Shown in pieces: positions 28,475 through 37,392 of a stretch of 64,000 bases of DNA (position 1 is the first letter of the stretch; each line of letters opens with the position of its first letter). Made by a program: the position numbers and the translations under genes. Origin of the DNA: Pseudocolwellia sp049933045. Lineage in GTDB: Bacteria > Pseudomonadota > Gammaproteobacteria > Enterobacterales > Alteromonadaceae. Location of the stretch: contig NZ_CP187926.1 in the NCBI RefSeq assembly GCF_049933045.1, forward strand, positions 2,356,001-2,420,000, read 5' to 3'. The notes beneath the pieces were generated by a model that was not told the origin of the DNA, did no database searches, and worked only from the letters and a program-made list of their open reading frames with translations.

Positions 28475-29626
28475 ATGGCTAACAAACGATCATATAAACA
28501 GACAAATAATGCATTAGTGCTAACGGGTGGTGGCGCTAGAGCGGCATATCAAGTGGGAGTACTTTCTGCAATTGCGCAATTTATCCCGCGTAATCACGGC
28601 TGCCCCTTTCCTATTATTAGTGGCACCTCTGCAGGTGCAATAAATACAACAGCCCTTGCCTGCTATGCATCATGTTTTCAATTAGGGATAAAAAAACTCG
28701 AATGGGTTTGGAACAACCTAAGTACAAGTCGAATCTATCACAGTGATCCGTATCGAGTATTTAGTCATATTGCTAAAGGTGTTTTTGGTAGCTTTCAAGC
28801 TGATTATGCTAACCGACCAGCACGCAGTTTACTGAATAATGCGCCGTTACGTGAGTTACTTAATGAAGTTATTGATTTTAGAAGAATAGATAACAACATT
28901 CTTAAAGGTTATTTGTCTGCCGTTTCTGTTACTGCTTCTAGCTACACTAGCGGTGATTCAATTAGCTTCTATCAATCTGAAGATCATATTAAACCTTGGT
29001 TTAGAGAAAACCGTAGAGGCGAACCTAGCCAATTTAATAGCGAACATTTAATGGCTTCAGCTGCTATTCCTATGGTTTTTCCCTCTATAAATATTAAACG
29101 CCAACATTTTGGTGATGGCTCTATTCATCAACTATCACCATTAAGCCCTGCTGTTCATTTAGGTGCTGAACGCATATTTATTGTCGGTGTTGAACAACCA
29201 ATAGAACCTATACATGCAAATGAGAACAACCCTCACCCACCAACAACATCAAGTGTTGCTGGTCATTTATTAGATTCAATATTTTCTAATACATTACAAA
29301 GTGATATTGAAAGAGCTGAACGAATTAACAAAACGATTGCTTTAATCCCTGAAGGTCCTCAAAAAGAAGCATCAGGATTAAAAAAAATAGATACCTTGCT
29401 GATCAACCCTAGCCATGACTTCAATTCTATGGCAGTTGAATATTTTGATGAACTACCACTCTCAATTAAAATACTACTGCGCTCTATCGGTATAACTAAT
29501 GATTCAGAATCAAGTTTGATAAGTTATTTATTATTCGATAAAAAGTATTGTAAGCAGCTGATAAAGCTAGGATATGAAGATGCAATGGAGAAGGAAACCG
29601 CTATTAGAGAGTTTCTTGATTTATAA
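28475..29626 (+). CDS. Patatin-like phospholipase
   Basis: A 383-residue lipid acyl hydrolase. The oxyanion-hole motif is GGGARAAYQVG (about residues 18-28), the nucleophile serine lies in SGTSAGAIN (about 49-57), and the catalytic Asp is in FGDGSIHQLSP (about 210-220), which together form the Ser-Asp dyad of patatins. There is no signal peptide, so action is likely cytoplasmic or at the inner membrane. It is monocistronic, with a terminator at 29674. It is close to bacterial patatins such as RssA-like enzymes but longer. Substrate unknown. Confidence 0.9.
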   Translation: MANKRSYKQTNNALVLTGGGARAAYQVGVLSAIAQFIPRNHGCPFPIISGTSAGAINTTALACYASCFQLGIKKLEWVWNNLSTSRIYHSDPYRVFSHIAKGVFGSFQADYANRPARSLLNNAPLRELLNEVIDFRRIDNNILKGYLSAVSVTASSYTSGDSISFYQSEDHIKPWFRENRRGEPSQFNSEHLMASAAIPMVFPSINIKRQHFGDGSIHQLSPLSPAVHLGAERIFIVGVEQPIEPIHANENNPHPPTTSSVAGHLLDSIFSNTLQSDIERAERINKTIALIPEGPQKEASGLKKIDTLLINPSHDFNSMAVEYFDELPLSIKILLRSIGITNDSESSLISYLLFDKKYCKQLIKLGYEDAMEKETAIREFLDL

Positions 29627-29673
29627 GTGTTAGTTATAAAAAAATCCTAAGCAGTTTGACGTTATTTGAATCG

Positions 29674-29714
29674 AGCTATCTACACTTAATAAGTTAAATG
29701 TAGATAGCTTTTTT
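29674..29714 (+). terminator. Intrinsic terminator after the patatin gene
   Basis: AGCTATCTACA (29674-29684) and TGTAGATAGCT (29699-29709) form a perfect 11-bp stem, followed by six T. Confidence 0.9.
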
Positions 29715-29772
29715 GATTCACCAACCTGATAACAACTTGATGAATGAACTCATCTACTAATTCAGTCGCTAG

Positions 29773-31740
29773 TTATGTACCCTCTTGTAAAAATCGCTCA
29801 GTGAGTTCTACTCTTCTAGGTTTACCTCTTACAATAAGCGTATCTTGATCTTCAAGCACAGTGCTACCTACCGGATCTTCTATTTCTTGATCACCACGTT
29901 TAAGCGCCACAATGATCATATGAGAGTTACCCAGCATAAGCTCAGCGATAGAATGCCCAACAGCGTACGAATCGTCACTTAAATGCACCGCATGAGCAAA
30001 TTCAATACGCTCAATGGCTTCAGGGCTCATATCGGTATGCTCACCTTGGAAGAAGCCATGAAGATGACTATAGTGGCTGTTACGTTCTTTTTGTACACGC
30101 TTTAAAATTCGAGAAAACGGCACACCTGTTAACGAAAGCACTTGAGAAACTAACATTAAGCTACCTTCTAAAATTTCAGGTACAACTTCATCAGCTCCTG
30201 CTTTCTTTAACATTTCGAGCTGGTCATCATTTCGTGTTCTAACCAATATTGGCACGTCTTTCGACAGGGTTCTTACTTTCTCGATAACATCTAACGACTG
30301 TTTATCTTCACCAAAAGCAATAACAACTAACTTAGCTTGAGACAAATGAGCAGCATGTAATAATTCAGTTTGTCTTGAAGAGCCAAATAAAACATTCTCG
30401 CCCGCACCTCTGGCTTTAGTTACACGAAGCGGATCAATATCTATTGCGACAAAGCTAATATTTTCTTGCTTTAAAAAACGACTCACTGTTTGCCCAACAC
30501 GACCAAAGCCACAAATAACCACGTGATCAGACAATGAACTGTTATCAGGTAAAGTTTCTAACCCTGAGGTATCAACACCTTTATCTTTTGATAACTTAAC
30601 TCCCCATTTAGACGCGTTATCTACCATGAAAGGCGTTATCGCCATACTAATAACACCAACACCTAAAAGGATTGAAGCGACATTCATCGGTAATAATTCA
30701 ACTTGTGTTGCTAAGGCGATAAGGACAAAACCAAACTCCCCCATTTGCGCTAACATAAAACCTGAAGCCCAACCGTCTTTAGATAATTCGCCAGCTTTTA
30801 CTGCTAAAAATCGAATAATAAAAACTTTAAGTGCCATGAAGCTAAACATTACACCTAACACAATTAGAGGGAATTCAATCAACACATTAATGTCGAGTTT
30901 CATGCCTACAGTAACGAAAAACAGACCTAATAAAATATCTCTGTAAGGTCGAATATCCGCTTCTAATTGATGTTTATATTGGCTCTCGCCAAGCATCATA
31001 CCTGCTAAAAAGGCACCTAATGCCATAGATAAACCAAACCAAAGGGTTAAAGCTGATGCCAATAAAGTCACCAATAAGGTAGTTAAAACAAACAATTCAT
31101 CGGTACGTACTTGTGCGATTAAATGGAATAAACGAGGTAATAACCATTTGCCTGTCAGTAATAATAAACCAACAACAAATACACCTTTAACTAAAGCAAA
31201 GAGTAATGCCAAGCCCATAGATGCGTCTGAATCCATGGCGAACATAGGAATAATAATAAGTAGAGGAACAACAGCAACATCTTGGAATAACAGAACAGAG
31301 ACAGAAATTTGCCCTGACTTTTTCTTCATGGCGCCTGACTCACTCAACTGTTTAATAACAATTGCGGTGGAGGATAAGGCTAACACGCCACCAATCACTA
31401 ACGAACTTGCAAAGGTTTGCCCTAAGGCTAAAGAAATAAGAATAAAAATAGTGAGAGATATACCAACCTGTAAACTTCCTACAGATAACACTAAATGCCG
31501 CATAGCGAGCAATTTGGGGACGGAAAACTCTAAGCCTAATGTAAACAAGAGGAAGACAATACCTAGCTCGGCAAAATGTTCATAATCAACATGGTTATGT
31601 GCCCAAGCAAAGCCGTGTTCACCCACCAACATCCCTGTGACTAAGTAAGCCAAAATAGCAGGTAAATGTAGATGCCTGAACAACCAAACAATAAATACTG
31701 CACTGGTTAAAATAGCCAGAATTTCGAAATAACCGTCCAC
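29773..31740 (-). CDS. Monovalent cation:proton antiporter-2 (Kef/YbaL-type)
   Basis: A 655-residue CPA2 protein with three parts. Residues about 1-380 form the 12-13-helix exchanger domain (LGIVFLLFTLGLEFSVPKLL, LSSTAIVIKQLSESGA, MGEFGFVLIAL). Residues about 400-520 form a TrkA-N/RCK nucleotide-binding domain (VVICGFGRVGQTVSRFLKQE). The C-terminus (about 570-650) is a TrkA-C domain (SIAELMLGNSHMIIVALKRG). It probably exports K+ or Na+ in exchange for protons, gated by a nucleotide. GTG start at 31740 with AGGA seven bases upstream. KefB, KefC and YbaL are not separable here. Confidence 0.9.
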   Translation of the reverse strand: MDGYFEILAILTSAVFIVWLFRHLHLPAILAYLVTGMLVGEHGFAWAHNHVDYEHFAELGIVFLLFTLGLEFSVPKLLAMRHLVLSVGSLQVGISLTIFILISLALGQTFASSLVIGGVLALSSTAIVIKQLSESGAMKKKSGQISVSVLLFQDVAVVPLLIIIPMFAMDSDASMGLALLFALVKGVFVVGLLLLTGKWLLPRLFHLIAQVRTDELFVLTTLLVTLLASALTLWFGLSMALGAFLAGMMLGESQYKHQLEADIRPYRDILLGLFFVTVGMKLDINVLIEFPLIVLGVMFSFMALKVFIIRFLAVKAGELSKDGWASGFMLAQMGEFGFVLIALATQVELLPMNVASILLGVGVISMAITPFMVDNASKWGVKLSKDKGVDTSGLETLPDNSSLSDHVVICGFGRVGQTVSRFLKQENISFVAIDIDPLRVTKARGAGENVLFGSSRQTELLHAAHLSQAKLVVIAFGEDKQSLDVIEKVRTLSKDVPILVRTRNDDQLEMLKKAGADEVVPEILEGSLMLVSQVLSLTGVPFSRILKRVQKERNSHYSHLHGFFQGEHTDMSPEAIERIEFAHAVHLSDDSYAVGHSIAELMLGNSHMIIVALKRGDQEIEDPVGSTVLEDQDTLIVRGKPRRVELTERFLQEGT

Positions 31741-32133
31741 AAAACGTCCTTATGATGAATATGAAATGAAAAACATAGAGTCAAATCAATTGAATTTATG
31801 GAGACATTTTTTCAATTTTTATGAGTCATACTACAGATATCAAAATGATTTAAAACGTTATTATAACAAGCAGATCCATTTTATGTTCACATAACGGAAA
31901 TTAATCCCTTTGAACCGACAAACTCATGGCAATAAAGTCAATATTCAAGCGGCAATGTATTGCCGAATAGTATTGCCGAATAGCCAATGGCAGACTGACG
32001 ACAAAATAATGACTATAAGGAGTAAAACCTTTAAATTTAATATTATCAGCACCTTAACAAACTAGCCACAATAATTAATTTTAGGTACGATTCTTGCTTT
32101 TCTGTAATTATATAAAAAAACATAGGTGGTGAC
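31741..32133. other. Intergenic region between the antiporter and GGDEF genes
   Basis: The divergent spacer of 393 bp contains a palindrome (CGGCAAT-GT-ATTGCCG, 31950-31965) that runs into a 13-bp tandem duplication at 31957-31982. No gene is seen. The 3' part must hold the promoter of the GGDEF gene. Confidence 0.6.
31957..31982. repeat. Two tandem copies of a 13-bp unit
   Basis: GTATTGCCGAATA occurs twice head-to-tail without a gap (31957-31969, 31970-31982). The first copy overlaps the right arm of a CGGCAAT/ATTGCCG palindrome. Confidence 0.85.
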
Positions 32134-33024
32134 ATGCAGACATTAGATTTAATCGATAGCAAAACGTATGAATATAATGCCTTTAGAATATTCGCTTCAA
32201 ACAATACTGAAAATACTCAACGTAAGTTAGCGCTTATGGAGCAGTTGCAGTGTACGCTTGAGCTCGACAAAATTTTGAATATCTTTGCCATGGAAGCTGC
32301 TAAGTACATAACATTAACAGGACTTTATTTTACTCAAGGTGATGTCAGAACCGCGATTAGAGGCAGCAGAGCTGGAAAAGCCGAACGTCAGTTTAGTTTA
32401 AAGCTTAACAATGAGTTTTTAGGTGTTTTAACCTATGCGATAAACTCGCCTATTAGTGTAACAAATAACAAAATTTTAGAAGAGTTACATCAATATATTA
32501 TTCATCCTATTAATAATGCTATTAAATATAAGAATGCAATGGCGTTGGCGATGCAAGATAGTTTAACGGGATTAGCAAATAGGCGTTATTTTGACGAACA
32601 ATTAAAACGTGCGATGCATCATGCAAACCGCCATAAACGTCAAGTAGGTTTAGTTGTAGCTGATTTAAATAAGTTTAAAGTGATTAACGACAATTTCGGC
32701 CACAACATTGGTGATGAAATATTAAAGTCATTCGCTAATGCTTTACAGCTAAGCGTGCGTGATTCAGACAGTGTATTTAGATTTGGTGGCGACGAATTCG
32801 CTATCATAGTAGAAGAAGCGAGCGAAGAGTCTTTATATGTGATTGAAATGCGTATTAAAGATGCCATTAGCAGAGACGCTTTACTAACAAGATACAATGT
32901 TAGCACAGGCTTAGGTTATACCTTTATGAACAGAGCTGATAATGAAAGAAGCTTTTTTGAACGTGCAGACCAAGCATTATACAAACAAAAGCATAGTCGA
33001 CCTTTAACACTAAGTATTGTTTAG
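32134..33024 (+). CDS. Diguanylate cyclase with N-terminal GAF-like domain
   Basis: The 296-residue soluble protein has a GGDEF domain over about residues 140-290, with intact FGGDEF active site (FRFGGDEFAIIVEE) and the DSLTGLANRRYF entry motif, so it should make cyclic di-GMP. Residues 1-135 are compact, with a GAF-like pattern (LELDKILNIFAMEAAKYI...LTGLYF). There is no membrane segment. GGTGGTGAC lies before the ATG. No RxxD inhibitory site was identified. It is the second cyclase in the window, and its signal is unknown. Confidence 0.88.
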   Translation: MQTLDLIDSKTYEYNAFRIFASNNTENTQRKLALMEQLQCTLELDKILNIFAMEAAKYITLTGLYFTQGDVRTAIRGSRAGKAERQFSLKLNNEFLGVLTYAINSPISVTNNKILEELHQYIIHPINNAIKYKNAMALAMQDSLTGLANRRYFDEQLKRAMHHANRHKRQVGLVVADLNKFKVINDNFGHNIGDEILKSFANALQLSVRDSDSVFRFGGDEFAIIVEEASEESLYVIEMRIKDAISRDALLTRYNVSTGLGYTFMNRADNERSFFERADQALYKQKHSRPLTLSIV

Positions 33025-33030
33025 CTATTA

Positions 33031-33071
33031 TTTATATAAGCCTTCTTCTCATGAAGATAGGCTTATATAAA
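33031..33071. terminator. Bidirectional hairpin terminator
   Basis: Perfect 13-bp arms TTTATATAAGCCT and AGGCTTATATAAA (33031-33043, 33059-33071), with a further inner 5-bp stem. It lies between the convergent GGDEF and glutaredoxin-like genes. Confidence 0.75.
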
Positions 33072-33103
33072 GTTAAATACGCGATTCAAACTCAACCAAT
33101 TCT

Positions 33104-33562
33104 TTATTCTGACCCAGCTAAATAAGTTTTTTCAAACCCCGTTACGCTAAACCCTCTCATTACTTTATCTTTCCACAATATTGTAGGTACACCTTTACCA
33201 CCTCTCTGTTCGAACTCACGCTTATACACTTTTGATTTATCTATATTTTTCTCTAGGTATGCGATTTGATTCTCATCAAAGTATCTTTTGGCTTTTTCAC
33301 AAAATCGACATGATGTCGTTGTATAAATGACTAATTCACTTGAAAGGTTTACAGCTGAATCGATAGAAACATTGGTATAACTAGAAGTACGATCGGCAAG
33401 TTCTTGCTCGTCTAAGGTTTCAACATTATCAGTTGCTGGAGGTTTATCACTGAAATGTACTTTACCGTTTTCATCAACCCATTTATAAATCTCAGAGGTT
33501 GCTGGCTCTGAAAGCACAGCTAAAACAATAAATATTCCTAAATATGTTATCCATTTCATCAT
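33104..33562 (-). CDS. Secreted DUF4124-glutaredoxin fusion protein
   Basis: From the start at 33562 (AAGGA upstream) the protein has 152 residues: a signal peptide (MMKWITYLGIFIVLAVLSEP), a DUF4124 segment (EIYKWVDENGKVHFSDKPP), then a glutaredoxin domain with the redox pair CRFC (YTTTSCRFCEKAK) and the cis-Pro motif GVPTI. The frame extends 13 codons further upstream, but that would displace the signal. It should be a periplasmic thiol-disulfide protein. DUF4124 domains are common in envelope proteins of this group and have no known activity. Partner unknown. Confidence 0.82.
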   Translation of the reverse strand: MMKWITYLGIFIVLAVLSEPATSEIYKWVDENGKVHFSDKPPATDNVETLDEQELADRTSSYTNVSIDSAVNLSSELVIYTTTSCRFCEKAKRYFDENQIAYLEKNIDKSKVYKREFEQRGGKGVPTILWKDKVMRGFSVTGFEKTYLAGSE

Positions 33563-33682
33563 CACATCCTTATATTGCTTTGGCTTACTTATTTTATTCA
33601 AACATATTTGAATGAAAGAAGATAATACTAAAGATTATCTTAAAACCTTAAGCATTTATATAAAGACCTAAATATGAAAGTA

Positions 33683-34324
33683 TTATGATAAGGATCTTAA
33701 AGCTATGGCTTGCTCTTGAGGTGTTGCCGCTATATAAATTCTTGCGTATCGAATAGCTGAAGAAAATTTAGCTTCGCCAACTCGTGCTAGCACTTGCTTG
33801 AAAAAATAAAGATTTAAATCGAATACTTGTACGTAATGTGAAATAGCGTCATCAATACTCGGATAGCGCATGCCATCAAACATGAAAGCTTCTTTCTCAG
33901 GAAGGTATTCTAAAGTTTCACCATTAACGATTAACGGCCAAGGCTGATAACTTACCCGCCCTTTCGCAACTTCATACACGAACCATGCACTTTTCTTAAA
34001 GCCTTCAAAATTACCACCTTCAAACTCACTCTCATCTAACTCTTCTTTGGTCCAATTTAAACCAATAGCCAGATCTTTGTGATAATGCTTCATCAATGCT
34101 TGTTTAACGTGAATATGAACATCCCAGATGCTATCTACCTTGGCTTGCGAAGCAAAGCGTTTACATTCTTTACAGGCAGAAACTTTAATAGCTGGATGAG
34201 CACAATCAAGTACTCGCCATTTACTATGAGGGAAACCAAATAAGAATTCTTTAGGCTCACCACAAAACCAGCAGAGTTGGCGGTATTGAAAAGGTGTTTC
34301 AGTGATAGAATAGTGAGATTTCAT
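33683..34324 (-). CDS. Conserved-type hypothetical protein with two CxxC pairs
   Basis: The 213-residue protein has two CxxC pairs, CWFCGEP (about residues 18-24) and CKECKRF (about 51-57), spaced like a zinc ribbon or a degenerate HNH-type finger. A tryptophan-rich middle and a helical C-terminus follow. There is no signal or membrane segment. I do not recognise a named family. It lies in the same orientation as the DEAD-box helicase upstream, 71 bp apart, so it may share a transcript. A zinc-binding nucleic-acid protein is only a guess. Confidence 0.7.
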   Translation of the reverse strand: MKSHYSITETPFQYRQLCWFCGEPKEFLFGFPHSKWRVLDCAHPAIKVSACKECKRFASQAKVDSIWDVHIHVKQALMKHYHKDLAIGLNWTKEELDESEFEGGNFEGFKKSAWFVYEVAKGRVSYQPWPLIVNGETLEYLPEKEAFMFDGMRYPSIDDAISHYVQVFDLNLYFFKQVLARVGEAKFSSAIRYARIYIAATPQEQAIALRSLS

Positions 34325-34395
34325 GTGAGGATTATCTTTAATATAAACTCTGCATAAACCTTAGCTTACACAGAGAACACATGTAGAAAAAGATC

Positions 34396-35697
34396 TTAGC
34401 GCTTCTTCTGTATTTTTTTAGTATATTTTTTAACTGCCGCTGGTTTTACTGTTTTCTTTTTAGCGATAGCTTGGTTTTTATCTTGCGTCGCTTGATAGCG
34501 GTTTTTCTTAACTGGCGCATCTAAGCTTTCAGTGTATTGTTGTGGTAATGGTCTGTTAACTTCATAACCTGGAGTAACAATACGTTCAAACTTACGACCA
34601 ATTAATTCTTCAATATTTTCTAAGAAGCGTTCATCTTTAGGGCTTACTAAAGAAATAGCCGTACCTGATTTACCAGCGCGACCTGTTCTACCAATACGGT
34701 GAACATAATCTTCAGCTAAAAATGGTAAATGGAAGTTAACAACATAAGGTAAGTCTGCAATATCTAAACCACGAGCCGCAACATCTGTTGCCACTAATAC
34801 TCTTACTTTACCAGCAGTAAACTCTTCTAATGCACGGTTACGTGCACCTTGGGTTTTATCGCCGTGACAGAGTGCCGCTTTAATACCATCAAGCTTTAAT
34901 TCTTTAGCGAGTAAGTTTGCGCTTTCTTTAGTTCCAGCAAAAACAAGTACTTGCTTCCAGTTGTTTACACCAATAATTTCAGATAAAAGTTCACGCTTAC
35001 GCGTTTCAGACACCCAGTAAACTGACTGTTTAACTTTACCTGAAGTAGAGTTTTGGCGAGAAACCTCTAACGTTTTAGGATTTCTTAATACCTGTTTCGC
35101 TAAAGTTTTAACTTTATTTGAAAACGTAGCAGAAAACATTAACGTTTGATGTCTTTGCTTGATCACTTCAGTAAGCTTTTCAATATCTTTTAAAAAGCCC
35201 ATATCTAACATACGGTCAGCTTCGTCTAATACTAAAAACTTAACATGAGAAAGATCAAGATTACGCTCGTTCAAATGTTCGATTAATCGACCTGGCGTTG
35301 CAACAAGTACATCAATACCTTTTTTCAGCATAGTTTTTTGTGGTGGCATATTTACACCACCATAAATAACGCCAGACTTAATAGGTAAAAACTCGCTGTA
35401 GGTTTCAATATTCGCATGAACTTGCGCGGCAAGCTCACGTGTAGGCGTTAAAATTAACGCTTTAATTGTTTGACCCGTAACCTGAGTGTCCTCTTTTATA
35501 TTACGACTAATCGCATCTAAAATAGGCAAACTAAAAGCAGCTGTTTTACCCGTGCCTGTTTGAGCACTCGCCAATACGTCAACACCAGTTCTAATGACAG
35601 GAATTGCTTGTTGCTGTACGGGCGTTAAGTTTTTATAACCACACGCTTTTACTGCTTTTAATAAATTAGCCGATAGGCCAATTGCATCAACACTCAT
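34396..35697 (-). CDS. DEAD-box ATP-dependent RNA helicase (RhlE-like)
   Basis: A 433-residue helicase with the complete motif set: Q motif (AVKACGYKNLTPVQQQAIP), AQTGTGKTA (I), PTRELA (Ia), TPGR (Ib), DEAD (II), SAT (III), RGLDI (V) and HRIGRTGRAG (VI). The basic C-terminal tail (about 380-433, rich in Lys) is typical of RhlE-type proteins, which remodel rRNA during ribosome assembly or aid cold growth. RhlE, SrmB and DeaD subtypes cannot be separated by eye; length and tail favour RhlE. Confidence 0.93.
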   Translation of the reverse strand: MSVDAIGLSANLLKAVKACGYKNLTPVQQQAIPVIRTGVDVLASAQTGTGKTAAFSLPILDAISRNIKEDTQVTGQTIKALILTPTRELAAQVHANIETYSEFLPIKSGVIYGGVNMPPQKTMLKKGIDVLVATPGRLIEHLNERNLDLSHVKFLVLDEADRMLDMGFLKDIEKLTEVIKQRHQTLMFSATFSNKVKTLAKQVLRNPKTLEVSRQNSTSGKVKQSVYWVSETRKRELLSEIIGVNNWKQVLVFAGTKESANLLAKELKLDGIKAALCHGDKTQGARNRALEEFTAGKVRVLVATDVAARGLDIADLPYVVNFHLPFLAEDYVHRIGRTGRAGKSGTAISLVSPKDERFLENIEELIGRKFERIVTPGYEVNRPLPQQYTESLDAPVKKNRYQATQDKNQAIAKKKTVKPAAVKKYTKKIQKKR

Positions 35698-35773
35698 TTT
35701 TTCACCAAATTTCTAAATTATTCGAACACATGTTCAATTTTCGCGGATTATAGCAGCTTATCTAAGCAACCGG

Positions 35774-37183
35774 TTACTTATCTTTCTGCCAAATACCTTG
35801 AGTTAAATTAAGGCTTTTATGCTCAGCTGCAGACGGGCTATAAGTCGGTATCTTGCCTGCCATTTTTTGCTCATGATAATCTTTAGTTACCGTTGAAATA
35901 ACCTTCGTCAGTAAGATCAATGAAATAACATTAAATACTGTCATCAAACCTGTAGAAAGGTCTGCTAAAGCAATCACTTCTGGCAAAGTAGCAACCGAAC
36001 CAAATATTAATGTAGCTAAAAAACCTACCTTTAAAAAGGCATGTCCATAAAAGTTATCTAAATTTAAATATTTAAGGTTGTTTTCCGCGTAAGCAAAGTT
36101 ACCAACGATTGACGTAAAAGCAAAAAGCATAATAGCCAAGGTAATAAAATCAGTACCCCAATCGCCTACCTGAAATGCTAAAGCTTGCTGAGTTAACTGA
36201 ATACCTTCCGCCTGAGTGCCTGTATCTTTAAATAACAAAATAAGAAATGCTGTACACGAACAGATAACAATCGTATCAAAAAACACGGCTAACATTTGTA
36301 TGTAACCCTGCGCAACAGGATGCGGAGGGTTTGGTGTAGCTGCTGCTGCTACGTTAGGTGCGCTCCCCATGCCCGCTTCATTTGAGTACAAACCACGTTT
36401 AACACCTTGAACAATTGCAGCGCCTACAAGACCACTACCGGCTTCTTTTAAACCTAAAGCAGAAGTAAAAATGTCAGCAATAACGGCAGGAATTAACGTA
36501 ATATTTATACCAATAACATATAAACACACAAGCAAATAAGCCACGCCCATGAAAGGTACGGTAATTTCAGCAAAGCGTGCTATTTTCTTTAAGCCACCAA
36601 ATATAATAAAAGCAGCGAAAAGCGTAATAACCATACCTGTTGTTAATTTCTCTATACCAAACGAGCCATTAAAAGCATCGGTAATAGAGTTAGCTTGAAC
36701 GGAACTAAATACAAAGCCATAACCAAAAAACAAACATAACGAAAAGGTAATAGCTAAAGATTTACTGTTTAACCCTTTGCGCATGTAATACGCCGGGCCA
36801 CCACGAAAATTACCATGCTCGTCTTTTTCTTTATATAATTGCCCTAATGTACTTTCAGCAAAGGCTGTCGCCATACCAACAAGTGCAATTAACCACATCC
36901 AAAATACTGCGCCCGCGCCACCTAAAGTAATAGCAACCGCAACACCCATTAAATTACCTGTTCCTACACGAGCAGCTAACGAGGTACATAAAGCTTGGAA
37001 AGAAGAAATACCCTCAGCAGATGATGTTCGACTCGTTTTTAGCAAAGTAAACATGTGGAAAAAATGCGTAAATTGCAGCCCTTTTAAACGTAACGTAAAC
37101 CATATTCCACAGCCACTTAGTAAATAAATGAGAATGCTTCCCCATAAATAGCCGTTAATTGTTCCAACCCATTCTTCAATCAA
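35774..37183 (-). CDS. Sodium:alanine symporter (AGCS family)
   Basis: A 469-residue inner-membrane symporter for alanine or glycine with sodium. AGCS signatures are GTGNLMGVAVAITLGGAGAVFW near residue 75 and YSNEAGMGSAPNVAAAA near residue 270, with about 10-11 membrane segments. The only fitting start is TTG at 37183, with AGGAG eight bases upstream. The short leader was inspected for a glycine riboswitch and none was seen. It is divergent from the RIO kinase gene. Confidence 0.92.
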   Translation of the reverse strand: MIEEWVGTINGYLWGSILIYLLSGCGIWFTLRLKGLQFTHFFHMFTLLKTSRTSSAEGISSFQALCTSLAARVGTGNLMGVAVAITLGGAGAVFWMWLIALVGMATAFAESTLGQLYKEKDEHGNFRGGPAYYMRKGLNSKSLAITFSLCLFFGYGFVFSSVQANSITDAFNGSFGIEKLTTGMVITLFAAFIIFGGLKKIARFAEITVPFMGVAYLLVCLYVIGINITLIPAVIADIFTSALGLKEAGSGLVGAAIVQGVKRGLYSNEAGMGSAPNVAAAATPNPPHPVAQGYIQMLAVFFDTIVICSCTAFLILLFKDTGTQAEGIQLTQQALAFQVGDWGTDFITLAIMLFAFTSIVGNFAYAENNLKYLNLDNFYGHAFLKVGFLATLIFGSVATLPEVIALADLSTGLMTVFNVISLILLTKVISTVTKDYHEQKMAGKIPTYSPSAAEHKSLNLTQGIWQKDK

Positions 37184-37392
37184 TGTTGATACTCCTAATA
37201 CTTGTTGCAGGCATTATAAATAAAAACGCCCATATTTATTGGCTTTTTCACGATTTGTCACAACATTTAACTCTTTAATCAATTTGTATAGAGTAAGATA
37301 GGTTAAAACAATTTAAAAAATACGCTAAAGTAAAATGCATAAGAAAATGCTCTGCTATTCCAAAATGCTTGAAACTAAGGTATAAAAGCGCC

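Noticed and set aside
30626..31585. Plus-strand frames of 106 and 145 codons opposite the antiporter gene
   Set aside because: They are antisense shadows of a well-supported gene, with low-complexity composition.
37184..37392. Glycine riboswitch upstream of the alanine symporter gene
   Set aside because: The leader is short and lacks the conserved paired aptamer pattern.
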